Below are positions 1 through 8,449 of a DNA stretch of 23,762 nucleotides, one piece after another. Source of the stretch: an uncultured Bacteroidales bacterium (GTDB lineage Bacteria > Bacteroidota > Bacteroidia > Bacteroidales > F082). Under the pieces are notes generated by a model. The model saw nothing but the letters and a program-made list of their open reading frames with translations, did not search any database and was not told where the DNA came from. The position numbers and the translations under genes were made by a program. The stretch spans positions 1-23,762 of the forward strand of contig CALBNP010000070.1 in assembly GCA_937896505.1 (NCBI GenBank), written 5' to 3'. Within the stretch, counting starts at the first letter, position 1; each line of letters begins with the position of its first letter.

Positions 1-2
1 TG

Positions 3-2489
3 AAAATTACCGATTTAGACCCGTTAAAATACGACTTGCTGTTCGAGCGTTTCCTTAACCCCGACCGTATCTCGTTGCCCGATATTGACGTTGACTTCGA
101 TGACGATGGTCGCGAACGCGTGCTGGATTGGGTCACCGAAAAATATGGAAAGGAGAAGGTGGCGCATATCATCACCTACGGCACCATGGCGGCCAAGAGC
201 GCTGTGGCCGATGTGGGCCGTGTGCAGAAGGTTCCGCTGTCGGATGTGGCCAAAATCAAAGGCTATATCCCTGAGAAAGAGTTCGATGAAGAGGCGGTGA
301 AAGCGGTTGAAGGTACCTTGCCGAAGAAGATGCCTAAAGTGAACCTGAAAAACTGTTATAAGTATGTGCCTGAGTTGAAGGGCATGGTGGAAGGCGACGA
401 TGAGAACATCAGTAGCATGTTGACCTATGCCTCGGAGTTGGAAGACACCAACCGCCAGATTGGCGTTCATGCTTGCGGCGTCATCATTGGCGCGCAGGAT
501 TTGATCGATGTGGCACCTGTGGCAACCATCAAGGATAAGGTGTCGGGCAAAGACGTGGTGGTGACGCAATATGACGGCCATGTGATTGAAACAGTGGGTC
601 TTATCAAGATGGACTTCTTGGGATTGAGTACCTTGACGCTCATCAAGGATGCCTTGCACAACATCAAGCATACCCGCGGCATAGATGTCGATATTGACCA
701 CATCCCGATTGACGATGCCGAGACCTACGCCCTCTATGCTTCGGGACAGACTATCGGCACCTTCCAGTTCGAATCGCCCGGAATGCAGAAACACCTTATC
801 AACCTGAAACCTACGGTCATCGGCGATATCATCGCAATGAATGCGCTCTATCGCCCAGGCCCGATGGACAACATCCCTGATTTCATCGCACGTAAGCAAG
901 GCCGTCAGCCTATCACCTACGACTTCGACTGCATGAAGAAATACTTGGCCGATACCTATGGCATTTGCGTCTATCAGGAGCAGGTGATGCTGCTGTCGCG
1001 CGAGCTTGCCGATTTCACGAGAGGTGAATCGGATACCTTGCGTAAGGCTATGGGTAAGAAGCAGTTGGCTAAGATGGAAGAGCTTTACGGCAAGTTCATG
1101 AAACAAGGTGTGGCCAAGCTTAGCAAGACGGAGAATCTGCCAGAGGCCGAGGTCGAGAAGCGCTTGAACAAGATTTGGGAAGAGTGGAAGAAGTTTGCAT
1201 CCTACGCCTTCAACAAGTCGCACGCGGCTTGCTATTCGTGGGTTTCGTATCAGACGGCCTACCTCAAGGCGCATTATCCTGCCGAGTTCATGGCGGCTGT
1301 GTTGAACAACGAATTGGGCGACATCAAGAAGGTGAATTTCATGACCGAGGAATGCAAGCGCATGAAAATCGCCGTGTTGGGACCTGATGTCAACGAGTCG
1401 GAATACAAGTTCTCCGTCAACGACAAGGGCGAAATCCGCTATGGCATGGGCGGCATCAAGAATGTGGGTGAAGCGGCTGTGACTGGCATCGTGGAAGAAC
1501 GCGAAAAGAATGGCAAGTTCAAGGATTTCACCGACTTCCTAGTCCGTGTCTCGGATAAAGGCCTCAATCGTCGCGCTTTGGAAAGCATGGACCAGGCGGG
1601 CTGCTTCGATTCGTTCCCGGGCTTCCATCGCGCCATGCTGTTCCAAGTCAAGGAAAACGACTCGGTGCCTTTCTCTGAACGCGCCTTGCGAATGGTGGCC
1701 TCCTACAAGGAAAAGAAAAACTCGGTGCAATTCGACTTGTTCGGCTTCGGTGACGAAAATGGGGAAGGTGATGCCTTTAGCATCCCGTTGCCCGAATGCG
1801 AGCCGTGGAGCAAGATGAAGGAATTACAGATGGAGCTCGATGCCTTGGGATTCTACATCTCAAGCCACCCGATGGAAGTGTATCACCTGCCTCTGAAATA
1901 TTTCGCCAACATGAAGATTGACGGCCTTCTCAATGCAATGCAAGATCCTGTGAAGAACGATGGCATGCCGATTCGTTTGGGAGGACAAATCACGAAGGCA
2001 GAGGAATATATGGCCAAAAACGGTAACCCTTACGGACGCTTTACCATTGAAGACCAGACGGGATCCTACTCGTTCAGCTTGTTCAAGGAGAACTATCGGA
2101 ATTGCCAGAAGTTGTTGGTGCTCAACGAGTATGTCTTGCTTTCGGGAACGCTCAGGAAGCCTTATCCAAAAGCCGGACAAGACCCGACAGCAGCTCCTGC
2201 AACACTTGAGCCATATTTTACCGAGGTGCGTATGCTTGATGCCTTGCTTGAAACGACTTCCAAGACGGTTTATATCACTCTCAAACTGAATGATATGGAA
2301 AACAGCGACATGACGGATTTCATCAAGGTCGTCAAGGAAAACCCGGGCAAGCAACACTACAGGATTCATCTGATTGACAAGAAAAACCAGTTGTCATGTA
2401 ACATGTCGCCCCGCAAGGGCAGCGTCAATGCCAACGAAGTGCTGAAACGTTTCGAGAAAATGGATTTTGTGGAATTTGATTTGAGATAA
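3..2489 (+). CDS. dnaE: DNA polymerase III alpha subunit, 5'-truncated by window
   Basis: Replicative C-family DNA polymerase catalytic subunit. The reading frame is open from base 3, so the N-terminal PHP domain and part of the palm lie outside the window; 828 codons remain. The palm acidic motif PDIDVDF (bases 78-98) and a third acidic site in KMDFLGL (Asp at 612-614) correspond to the catalytic Asp triad of DnaE. The fingers region contains YRPGPM and HAACYSWVSYQTAYLKAHYP. A helix-hairpin-helix stretch (GMGGIKNVGEAA) starts near 1444. QFDLFG at 1728-1745 fits the internal beta-clamp binding motif. An OB-fold (GGQITKAEEY to FKENY) follows at about 1980-2096. The gene ends convergent to the C10 protease gene, with a shared terminator. 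Seen: motifs and order. Known: DnaE family architecture. PolC is excluded because no exonuclease insertion is present. Very confident. Confidence 0.97.
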   Translation, partial: KITDLDPLKYDLLFERFLNPDRISLPDIDVDFDDDGRERVLDWVTEKYGKEKVAHIITYGTMAAKSAVADVGRVQKVPLSDVAKIKGYIPEKEFDEEAVKAVEGTLPKKMPKVNLKNCYKYVPELKGMVEGDDENISSMLTYASELEDTNRQIGVHACGVIIGAQDLIDVAPVATIKDKVSGKDVVVTQYDGHVIETVGLIKMDFLGLSTLTLIKDALHNIKHTRGIDVDIDHIPIDDAETYALYASGQTIGTFQFESPGMQKHLINLKPTVIGDIIAMNALYRPGPMDNIPDFIARKQGRQPITYDFDCMKKYLADTYGICVYQEQVMLLSRELADFTRGESDTLRKAMGKKQLAKMEELYGKFMKQGVAKLSKTENLPEAEVEKRLNKIWEEWKKFASYAFNKSHAACYSWVSYQTAYLKAHYPAEFMAAVLNNELGDIKKVNFMTEECKRMKIAVLGPDVNESEYKFSVNDKGEIRYGMGGIKNVGEAAVTGIVEEREKNGKFKDFTDFLVRVSDKGLNRRALESMDQAGCFDSFPGFHRAMLFQVKENDSVPFSERALRMVASYKEKKNSVQFDLFGFGDENGEGDAFSIPLPECEPWSKMKELQMELDALGFYISSHPMEVYHLPLKYFANMKIDGLLNAMQDPVKNDGMPIRLGGQITKAEEYMAKNGNPYGRFTIEDQTGSYSFSLFKENYRNCQKLLVLNEYVLLSGTLRKPYPKAGQDPTAAPATLEPYFTEVRMLDALLETTSKTVYITLKLNDMENSDMTDFIKVVKENPGKQHYRIHLIDKKNQLSCNMSPRKGSVNANEVLKRFEKMDFVEFDLR

Positions 2490-2548
2490 TTTTTTTAGTC
2501 GACAGCTAAGGTTGATGTTTGTAAAACATCTTTGAGTTCAGAATTGAA

Positions 2549-2585
2549 CTAAACCACTCTGGACTTAAAGTCCAGAGTGGTTTAG
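2549..2585. terminator. Bidirectional palindromic terminator between dnaE and the C10 protease gene
   Basis: A perfect inverted repeat with 18-nt arms (2549-2566 and 2568-2585) around a single central base. In RNA it would form a long stem with a loop of about 5 nt. It overlaps the stop codon of the minus-strand protease gene (2582-2584). The T-rich flanks are modest, but the convergent position makes a shared terminator the simplest reading. A second small hairpin (agttca/tgaact, 2535-2550) lies just beside it. Confidence 0.75.
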
Positions 2586-5398
2586 TCTTTTACGAACATT
2601 TTGGTTATCACCATTTTATTGATGGTCATACGAATGAAATAGGTTCCACGAGCCAGATGGCTTATCTCTATCTCCATTTTGTCGGTACATTCGTTTGAAC
2701 TGAAAATCAAGGAACCTGAAGCTGTGAGGAGTTCCCATGAATTGACATTTTGAGGAACTTCCACATATAACTTGTCAGAAGCGGGGTTCGGGAAGATTTT
2801 GATGCCAGCGGGAGTCTCGTCAACACCATCAATAAAAACCAAATAGGCAACTAAATTGCGGTTATCAGTTACCACAAATGAATAGATTTCGTCTTCACAA
2901 ACTATCTCACCATCTTCAGTCCAGTTTTGGAACACGAAGTTTTCGCTATGCGAAATGGTCAGTGTTGCATTCTGTCCATAAGCATAAGTTCCAGCACCAC
3001 TCACTATCCCACCTTCTTCCGGGTCAGCCGAGGCGGTGACGGTGAAACTCTGAAGTTGGAAATGAGCGACATAGGAGGCCGATTCGGTGACAGTGAAGGT
3101 GTAGCTCGCATTGGTTGAGACTTGTGCCCCGTTCTTCGTCCAGTTCACGAAGGTGTAGCCAGGATTGGCTGTGGCTGTCAGGGTGCAGCTTTGGCCTTCC
3201 TCGAAGGTGCCACCACCAGTGACGGTGCCAGCTGTTGTTGGGTCGGCTGAAACGGAAATAGTGTAGTAGTTCACAGGAGTAATTTCAGATGAAACTTGGT
3301 TCGAAGCACTCGATTCACCAGCATAATAGTTGGTCTTGACATAATAATTGTACATGCCAACTGCCAGATTATTGTCGTTATAGGAAGTGTTGCTCACATT
3401 GCTGGCAATGTTGACATTGTTACGGTAAATATTATAGGTATAAGGCCCATCGGTGATGTATGTTTTGATAAGCCACGAGATATTGTAACCAGTAATGCTT
3501 GACAAGGATGTGGGTGAATTGCTACCGGCATAGCACGCATTGGCATTGTAAGAGTTCAAGTCGAAGCTGGGTGCAGGATAGGTTTGTTCTATGTTTTCTT
3601 GCTTCATCACCACCCAAAGGTCGTTGGAGCCGGAAAGCATAACCGGATTGTCAAGGACGATGTCATGCCATCCGAGCAATCCTTTGTATTCGATGGTCTT
3701 TGTGGCTGCCAATGAACTCGCATTGGGCTGGTTGTTTGAGTTTGAACTTGTGTAGATATAAACCGTATATGTGCCTGAATATTGAATGTAGGTGCTGATT
3801 TTATACACGGCCTTATTGGCATATTGGGCCATCATGGAGGCTGGATACTTATGTGCGTAGAAACGATATGTCCAGGAATAGTTGATGGTGCCTTCACCGT
3901 AAGATATGGTTTGTGTAGGTGTTTGAGGATAGCACCATTCAGGAGCAGTCCACGACAGATTCACATTGTTGCCAGAGATGGCGGCATCCAAATCGTCAAC
4001 GACGGGAACTTCATAATCTACAACGACTGTCACTATATTTGTCGATAGCGACAAGTTGCCATTTGAGTCAACACTTCTCACATAATAGCTTGAGGTTCCG
4101 TAAGGCGCATTGACCGAATATGAAATTGATGGAACATTGCCAATCAAGTCATTATTACAATAAATGTTATAGCTGATAGCACCGGTCGATGATGCCCAAG
4201 ACAAAGTGATGTTACGTCCATTTTGGATGTATGTCAAATTCGTAGGATTCGTTGCTGTGCAATCTGAAGGATGAACGCCAAGGATGGCTGCTTGGTTATC
4301 GTTATAAGTTCCGTTATTCCCTGATCCAATGCCGCCAGGGCCAGGATTCATGTTGTTTATGGAATAATATTCGTCGCAGTAACCTCCCCAGCCCCAATTG
4401 ACGTGAAAATAGTTGTTGTTGTTATATCCATCGAACACGAATGCGTGTCCGCCTCCACTGCCTCTGCCAGCATATTGGATAGGGCGACCCAGGTTCAAGT
4501 CGGCCTTCAACATCGAGATCCATGTTGCATCGTCATATTGGCTGCGTTTAAGGTATTGGGCATCGTCAGAATAGTTAAAAGCATTCTTCATTGCGTCGGC
4601 AACATACTCCGAGTAGGCATAACTGGTATTTGGAGAATAGTTCATATTGACCGATACACCACAATGATACATCAATGTTGCAACGGCATTTTTTTGTGTA
4701 TTCGTACTGGAATTGTTATAAGTGTTGGTCATATTTGGCCAATCGTAAGTTGTGTTCTGAAAGTCGGCAGACAATTCGCCATAGGTTTCATGTGTATAAG
4801 TGTGCGATCCTATGCCATGTGATGGGTAATTCCAATATTTCATCACTTGTGCCATCGCCGTGGCAACACACCCTGTCACCGAATTTGATGGGCACAATAG
4901 GTTATAGGGGTTGCCTTGGTTCCATTGGGTTTGAAGCAATGGATTAACCACAGTCACCATTCTTGCGATGTTAGGATTACTCGTAGATAAACCGTCCCAA
5001 AGTTGCATTACTTCCGATGATGCCCTTACTTGATGCTCTATTGCATAACGGATAACGTCACCATATTCCCTAATCCATGCGGCCTTGTTCTCGGGGATGT
5101 CCTCCAAGTCGAACCCATTGGTCAACGAGTAGCCAAGGATAGGTTGCACACAGTCGTCGCCAGCGACCAACACAAAACTACTCTGCGACGTAAAGACATA
5201 CACATTAGCGAACGCGTATTCAGCCGAAACATCAACTAGGCCAACCGTGCGTGAGCCATTGTTGTTCAAAAAGTTCTTTGCCACCAATCGTGCTCTTTCG
5301 GCATTAACTGGGTTGGACTTTGCTTCAAAAGAAATCATAAGCAAAAGCACGATTACGGCAAATATGGACTTCATTCTTGGTGTGGACAACATTTTCAT
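2582..5398 (-). CDS. Secreted C10 (streptopain-like) cysteine protease with T9SS sorting domain
   Basis: Predicted secreted cysteine endopeptidase of 938 aa. Residues 1-28 form a signal peptide (hydrophobic core 11-24; Met1, Met3 and Met9 are all possible starts, and Met1 is kept here). Residues 29-135 resemble the Spi-type inhibitory propeptide. The C10 catalytic domain covers about 150-378: nucleophile Cys177 in TGCVATAMAQ, catalytic His318 in GGGHAFVFDGY, and NWGWGG at 334-339. Two fibronectin-III-like segments follow (about 384-460 and 464-500), then a beta-rich segment to about 650 and another Fn3-like piece to about 705. Two 70-residue repeats with the core GYTFVNWTKNG / NFVFQNWTEDG (712-781 and 783-852) match the bacterial repeat family often seen in Bacteroidetes surface proteins. 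Residues 863-938 (IKIFPNPASDKLYV to the C-terminus) are a type A T9SS sorting domain, so export through the outer membrane is inferred. No clear TAnnTTTG box was found just upstream. The substrate is unknown. Confidence 0.93.
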   Translation of the reverse strand: MKMLSTPRMKSIFAVIVLLLMISFEAKSNPVNAERARLVAKNFLNNNGSRTVGLVDVSAEYAFANVYVFTSQSSFVLVAGDDCVQPILGYSLTNGFDLEDIPENKAAWIREYGDVIRYAIEHQVRASSEVMQLWDGLSTSNPNIARMVTVVNPLLQTQWNQGNPYNLLCPSNSVTGCVATAMAQVMKYWNYPSHGIGSHTYTHETYGELSADFQNTTYDWPNMTNTYNNSSTNTQKNAVATLMYHCGVSVNMNYSPNTSYAYSEYVADAMKNAFNYSDDAQYLKRSQYDDATWISMLKADLNLGRPIQYAGRGSGGGHAFVFDGYNNNNYFHVNWGWGGYCDEYYSINNMNPGPGGIGSGNNGTYNDNQAAILGVHPSDCTATNPTNLTYIQNGRNITLSWASSTGAISYNIYCNNDLIGNVPSISYSVNAPYGTSSYYVRSVDSNGNLSLSTNIVTVVVDYEVPVVDDLDAAISGNNVNLSWTAPEWCYPQTPTQTISYGEGTINYSWTYRFYAHKYPASMMAQYANKAVYKISTYIQYSGTYTVYIYTSSNSNNQPNASSLAATKTIEYKGLLGWHDIVLDNPVMLSGSNDLWVVMKQENIEQTYPAPSFDLNSYNANACYAGSNSPTSLSSITGYNISWLIKTYITDGPYTYNIYRNNVNIASNVSNTSYNDNNLAVGMYNYYVKTNYYAGESSASNQVSSEITPVNYYTISVSADPTTAGTVTGGGTFEEGQSCTLTATANPGYTFVNWTKNGAQVSTNASYTFTVTESASYVAHFQLQSFTVTASADPEEGGIVSGAGTYAYGQNATLTISHSENFVFQNWTEDGEIVCEDEIYSFVVTDNRNLVAYLVFIDGVDETPAGIKIFPNPASDKLYVEVPQNVNSWELLTASGSLIFSSNECTDKMEIEISHLARGTYFIRMTINKMVITKMFVKD

Positions 5399-5564
5399 AT
5401 TACATTGTTAATAGATGAATTTTCGTTTGACAATATTTTTTTCAATTTTGCTGCCTGTTGAAAGTCTTCCTTCCTGGGATGATGTGTAACCTGACTTTTT
5501 AGGGTTTTGTCTTGCCAGTCTTGCATAAATATTTAGGATTGGATTTCGGCTGCAATAATACAAC

Positions 5565-5622
5565 ATTTTTCACCCCATCTTGCAAAAGTCCAAATTTTTC
5601 ACCCCATCTTGCAAAAGTCCAA
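5565..5622. repeat. Two perfect tandem copies of a 29-bp unit
   Basis: Units 5565-5593 and 5594-5622 are identical. Each begins atttttcaccccatcttgca and ends aaaagtccaa. They abut with no spacer. There is no third copy and no obvious dyad within the unit. Confidence 0.95.
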
Positions 5623-5794
5623 GCGATTTTCTGTGGCATTTTTTACCCTAAATTCCATAACCAATTCATTGTTTTGCCGAATTTGACGGGAAAAGAACTG
5701 CCTCGAACACCTTGCTCCAGCATTTGTTATCAGTCGGAAGAAAAAAATAAGCCATTCATTTCATAAAGTGAGATTTTATGTTTCCAACTTTTTA

Positions 5795-5802
5795 TATCTT
5801 TG
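5795..5802 (+). promoter_or_regulatory. trxA promoter, -7 box TATCTTTG
   Basis: Matches the Bacteroidetes sigma-ABfr -7 consensus TAnnTTTG, 32 nt upstream of the chosen trxA ATG. It lies inside the longer open frame beginning at 5778, which argues that translation starts at 5835. Confidence 0.75.
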
Positions 5803-5834
5803 CGCATCAATTTACGAACTTAAAATTTGAAATT

Positions 5835-6155
5835 ATGGCAGTAATACAAATGACTGACGACCAATTCGAAGAAGTCGTCCTGAAATCGGAACTCCCAGTA
5901 ATGGTTGACTTTGGCGCTACATGGTGTGGCCCTTGCAAGAAGGTTGAACCTATCGTCGAGGAAATCTCGGAAGAATACGATGGCAAGGTGGTTGCCGTGA
6001 AATGCGACGTGGAAGAATGCAGCGACACCGCCGCCAAGTTCGGCATCATGAACATCCCTTCGGTGCTGTTCTTCAAGGGTGGCCAAGTGGTCGATAAGAA
6101 TGTCGGCGCTGCTCCTAAGAAGGTCTTCGTCGAGAAACTCGAGAAGCTGTTCTAA
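5835..6155 (+). CDS. trxA: Thioredoxin
   Basis: Cytosolic thioredoxin of 106 aa, the usual family length, that reduces protein disulfides with electrons from thioredoxin reductase. The active site WCGPCKK puts the redox cysteines at 31 and 34, within FGATWCGPC. The cis-proline loop NIPSVLFF has Pro75. No signal peptide is present once the start at MAVIQM is used. An upstream in-frame ATG at 5778 would add 19 residues, but the promoter box at 5795-5802 lies inside that extension, so 5835 is preferred. The gene has its own promoter and a strong terminator at 6211-6261, so it is probably monocistronic. Confidence 0.96.
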   Translation: MAVIQMTDDQFEEVVLKSELPVMVDFGATWCGPCKKVEPIVEEISEEYDGKVVAVKCDVEECSDTAAKFGIMNIPSVLFFKGGQVVDKNVGAAPKKVFVEKLEKLF

Positions 6156-6210
6156 GAGTAATTTGAGGATTATCCTTTCCCAAGAATTTGGGTGTCTGTT
6201 TTGAATTTTC

Positions 6211-6261
6211 AAAAAAAGCCTATGTCATACCGACGAAGGAGAGTATCTATAGGCTTTTTTT
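6211..6261 (+). terminator. trxA terminator with a repeat element in its loop
   Basis: A 13-bp stem (6211-6223 with 6249-6261) starts with seven A and ends with seven T, so it can act as an intrinsic terminator. The 25-nt loop is made almost entirely of the forward copy of a dispersed repeat (6223-6251). Confidence 0.75.
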
Positions 6262-6308
6262 GAGTGAAACAAATGACAATAGATTTCTTCCCTGCGATCG
6301 AAATGACA
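6223..6308. repeat. Inverted pair of a dispersed palindromic-type repeat
   Basis: Forward copy 6223-6251 begins tgtcataccgacgaaggaga. The second copy (6280-6308), read on the minus strand, begins tgtcatttcgatcgcaggga. The two share the pattern TGTCAT..CGA.CG.AGG.GA..TCTA and face each other across 28 bases. The pattern is related to the CGTCATTGCGAGG elements in the GH95 gene at 13023-13668. Confidence 0.65.
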
Positions 6309-6343
6309 TTGTTATTTGTTTTACCTAAATCAAACAGACTCTG

Positions 6344-6393
6344 AGAATTAGAGAATAGGTCGCATTTTGCCTTTTCTCTAATTCTCTAATTCT
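6344..6393. repeat. 11-bp inverted/direct repeat upstream of the DUF58 gene
   Basis: agaattagaga at 6344-6354 is complementary to tctctaattct, which occurs twice with an 8-bp period at 6375-6385 and 6383-6393. It can form one hairpin in two registers, 20-29 bases before the DUF58 start. No TAnnTTTG box was found in this spacer. Confidence 0.7.
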
Positions 6394-6413
6394 TGATAAA
6401 TAGAATTTCCATC

Positions 6414-7352
6414 ATGACCGACTTTTCCATCGATAGGAACCGCTTGACCCAGTTCGGCAGTTTGGAGTTTTTGGCGCGGCAGATTGTCGAAGGCTTCATC
6501 ACTGGCCTTCACAAAAGTCCGTTCCATGGATTCTCCGTTGAGTTTGCCGAACACCGCCTTTACAACACGGGCGAACCGATTCGGCATATCGACTGGAAAT
6601 TGTATGGCCGAACCGAGAAACTTTTCGTGAAGCGCTACGAAGAGGAGACCAACTTGCGCTGTCAGCTGGTCATCGACCAAAGTTCGAGCATGTGTTTCCC
6701 TGTGCGTCAAAAGATTGATTTCGAGCATCCTAATAAGTTATTTTTCTCGGTTTATGCAGCCGCCTCTCTGATGGAGCTGATGCGCCGCCAACGTGATGCC
6801 GTGGGCTTGGATTTGTTCGACGAGACCATTGCCTTTCATGAAGCAGCTAAGTCGTCTGCTGTACATAACAAACTTGTTTATAGTCAGTTGGAGAGTTTGA
6901 TTGCCAACTATGACAAGACGCAAAAGAAGACGACCTCAACGACGCAATGCCTGCATCAGATTGCCGAGATGACGCATCGGCGCTCGTTGGTGGTCATCTT
7001 CACCGACCTTTTGGATAGTCTCGACGACTACAACCAACTGTTTGAGGCTCTCGAACACCTGAAGTTCAACAAACACGAAGTCATTTTGTTCCACGTCTAT
7101 GATGGCGACTTGGAGCAGAACCTCGACTTCGAAAACCGCCCGTATCGTTTTGTCGATTTGGAGACGGGCGACATGCTGAAACTCAATCCCGTCGAGGTGC
7201 AGCAGCGTTACCGACAACTGATGGCTGAACGCAAGGAAGCCGTTCTGAAGCATTGCTATCAATGTCAAATCGACTATGTGGAAGCTGATATTAATAAGGA
7301 CTACAACCAAATCCTGACCAGCTACCTCATCAAACGCTCAAAGATGCTTTGA
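6414..7352 (+). CDS. DUF58 domain protein (MoxR-partner type)
   Basis: A 312-aa cytosolic protein of the DUF58 family, whose members are usually encoded beside MoxR AAA+ ATPases and carry a von Willebrand A-like fold. The diagnostic DUF58 stretch is residues 50-78 (YNTGEPIRHIDWK, then LFVKRYEEE). DQSSSM (Asp88) resembles the metal-binding DxSxS MIDAS motif. A second beta-strand/acidic motif is VVIFTDLLDSLDDY. No signal peptide or membrane segment is seen. The start is the ATG at 6414; an in-frame TTG at 6393 is less likely. The usual moxR and bat genes are not adjacent: trxA precedes it behind a terminator and threonine aldolase follows with its own promoter. The role is not known; stress or envelope functions have been suggested for relatives. 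Confidence 0.88.
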   Translation: MTDFSIDRNRLTQFGSLEFLARQIVEGFITGLHKSPFHGFSVEFAEHRLYNTGEPIRHIDWKLYGRTEKLFVKRYEEETNLRCQLVIDQSSSMCFPVRQKIDFEHPNKLFFSVYAAASLMELMRRQRDAVGLDLFDETIAFHEAAKSSAVHNKLVYSQLESLIANYDKTQKKTTSTTQCLHQIAEMTHRRSLVVIFTDLLDSLDDYNQLFEALEHLKFNKHEVILFHVYDGDLEQNLDFENRPYRFVDLETGDMLKLNPVEVQQRYRQLMAERKEAVLKHCYQCQIDYVEADINKDYNQILTSYLIKRSKML

Positions 7353-7386
7353 TGCGTTTTTCGTCTTCGCGTGTTGCAAAAAACGA

Positions 7387-7394
7387 TATTTTTG
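7387..7394 (+). promoter_or_regulatory. Threonine aldolase promoter, -7 box TATTTTTG
   Basis: TAnnTTTG match, 18 nt before the ATG at 7413. An upstream in-frame start at 7371 would precede this box, so the shorter protein is chosen. Confidence 0.7.
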
Positions 7395-7412
7395 CACACA
7401 AATTCTATCATC

Positions 7413-8441
7413 ATGAAAAGAGGTTTCGGAAGCGATAATCATTCGGGCATTTGCCCTGAAGTTTTGGAATCCATCGCGCGTGTCAACGAGCAACATGCTT
7501 TGGCATACGGCGACGACGAGTATTGTGCTGCAACGGAAAAACTTTTCCGTCAGCATTTTGGCGAACAAGCTAATGTGTATTTCGCCTTCAATGGCACGGG
7601 ATGTAACACTTTGTGTATCGATGCCATGGTGCGCAGTCACGAGGCAGTTGTGTGTGCCGAGACGGCTCATATCAGCGTGGATGAGTGCGGCGCTCCGTCG
7701 CGTATTGTGGGTTGCCGTTTGCTCACCGTACCCACGCCTGATGGCAAGTTGACACCCGAATTGGTGAAGACACAACTCCATGGCTTCGGTTTCGAGCATC
7801 ACTCACAACCCAAGGCCATCAGTATCACGCAACCTACCGAACTGGGCACACTCTACACGCTCGACGAAATCAAGGCTTTGGTGGATTTGGCGCACGAATA
7901 TAAGATGTATCTCCACATCGATGGTGCCCGCCTTGGCAATGCTGCCGTGGCGTTGAACTGCACCTTCAAGGAGATGACCTCCGACCTTGGCGTGGATGCG
8001 GTTTCGTTTGGCGGCACGAAGAACGGACTGATGATGGGGGAGGCCGTCGTGTTGCTGAATCCCGTTTTGGCTGAAGGCTTCAAGTATCGCCGTAAGCAGG
8101 CTATGCAGCTTTGCTCGAAGATGCGCTTCATCGCAGCACAATTCGATGCCTATTTCGCCAACGACCTGTGGCGACGCAATGCCGAGCATTCCAACCGTAT
8201 GGCGCAGTTGCTCTACAACTCGGTGAAAGACATCCCTGGCGTGAAGGTCGTTTATCCAGTGCAAGCCAACGGCGTGTTCGCCCAACTGCCACGAAAGGTG
8301 TGGAAAGAGTTGCAGAATCACTATTTCTTCTATGATTGGGACGAGGATGCCGACGTGGTGCGTTGGATGTGTGCCTTCGATACCACTGAGCAGGATATCG
8401 CCGATTTCAGTGCCTTGCTGAAGAAACTGATTCTGAATTAA
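7413..8441 (+). CDS. ltaA: Low-specificity L-threonine aldolase
   Basis: PLP-dependent fold-type I aldolase that cleaves L-threonine or L-allo-threonine to glycine and acetaldehyde in the cytosol; 342 aa, the normal length. The N-terminus MKRGFGSDNHSGICPEV is typical. YGDDEYCAATEKL lies at 32-44. His86 in AETAHISVDECGAP is the expected PLP-stacking residue. Asp170 and Arg173 in HIDGARLGNA contact the cofactor. The Schiff-base lysine is Lys203 in SFGGTKNGLM. The start at 7413 is supported by the promoter at 7387-7394. The gene ends just before a palindrome (8450-8473) that may terminate it. Stereospecificity cannot be read from the sequence. Confidence 0.94.
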   Translation: MKRGFGSDNHSGICPEVLESIARVNEQHALAYGDDEYCAATEKLFRQHFGEQANVYFAFNGTGCNTLCIDAMVRSHEAVVCAETAHISVDECGAPSRIVGCRLLTVPTPDGKLTPELVKTQLHGFGFEHHSQPKAISITQPTELGTLYTLDEIKALVDLAHEYKMYLHIDGARLGNAAVALNCTFKEMTSDLGVDAVSFGGTKNGLMMGEAVVLLNPVLAEGFKYRRKQAMQLCSKMRFIAAQFDAYFANDLWRRNAEHSNRMAQLLYNSVKDIPGVKVVYPVQANGVFAQLPRKVWKELQNHYFFYDWDEDADVVRWMCAFDTTEQDIADFSALLKKLILN

Positions 8442-8449
8442 TTTTTCCT

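Larger units (their letters stand above)
5399..5834. other. 436-bp spacer between divergent protease gene and trxA
   Basis: This spacer separates two divergent genes and holds the 29-bp tandem duplication (5565-5622) and the trxA promoter (5795-5802). A short open frame at 5512-5766 has a low-complexity, protein-unlike translation and no promoter or family resemblance, so it is not called. The protease promoter should lie here on the minus strand, but no convincing TAnnTTTG match is visible. Confidence 0.6.

Noticed and set aside
24..1274. 416-codon open frame on the minus strand opposite dnaE
   Set aside because: It is fully antisense to an unmistakable dnaE; its translation is rich in His/Leu/Arg, as expected from complementing codon-biased coding DNA, and has no family resemblance.
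5565..5622. Possible CRISPR-like repeat pair
   Set aside because: The two 29-bp units abut with no spacer and there is no third copy, leader or cas gene.
5512..5766. 84-codon open frame between the protease gene and trxA
   Set aside because: It runs through the 29-bp tandem repeat, has no promoter box, and its translation resembles no protein family.
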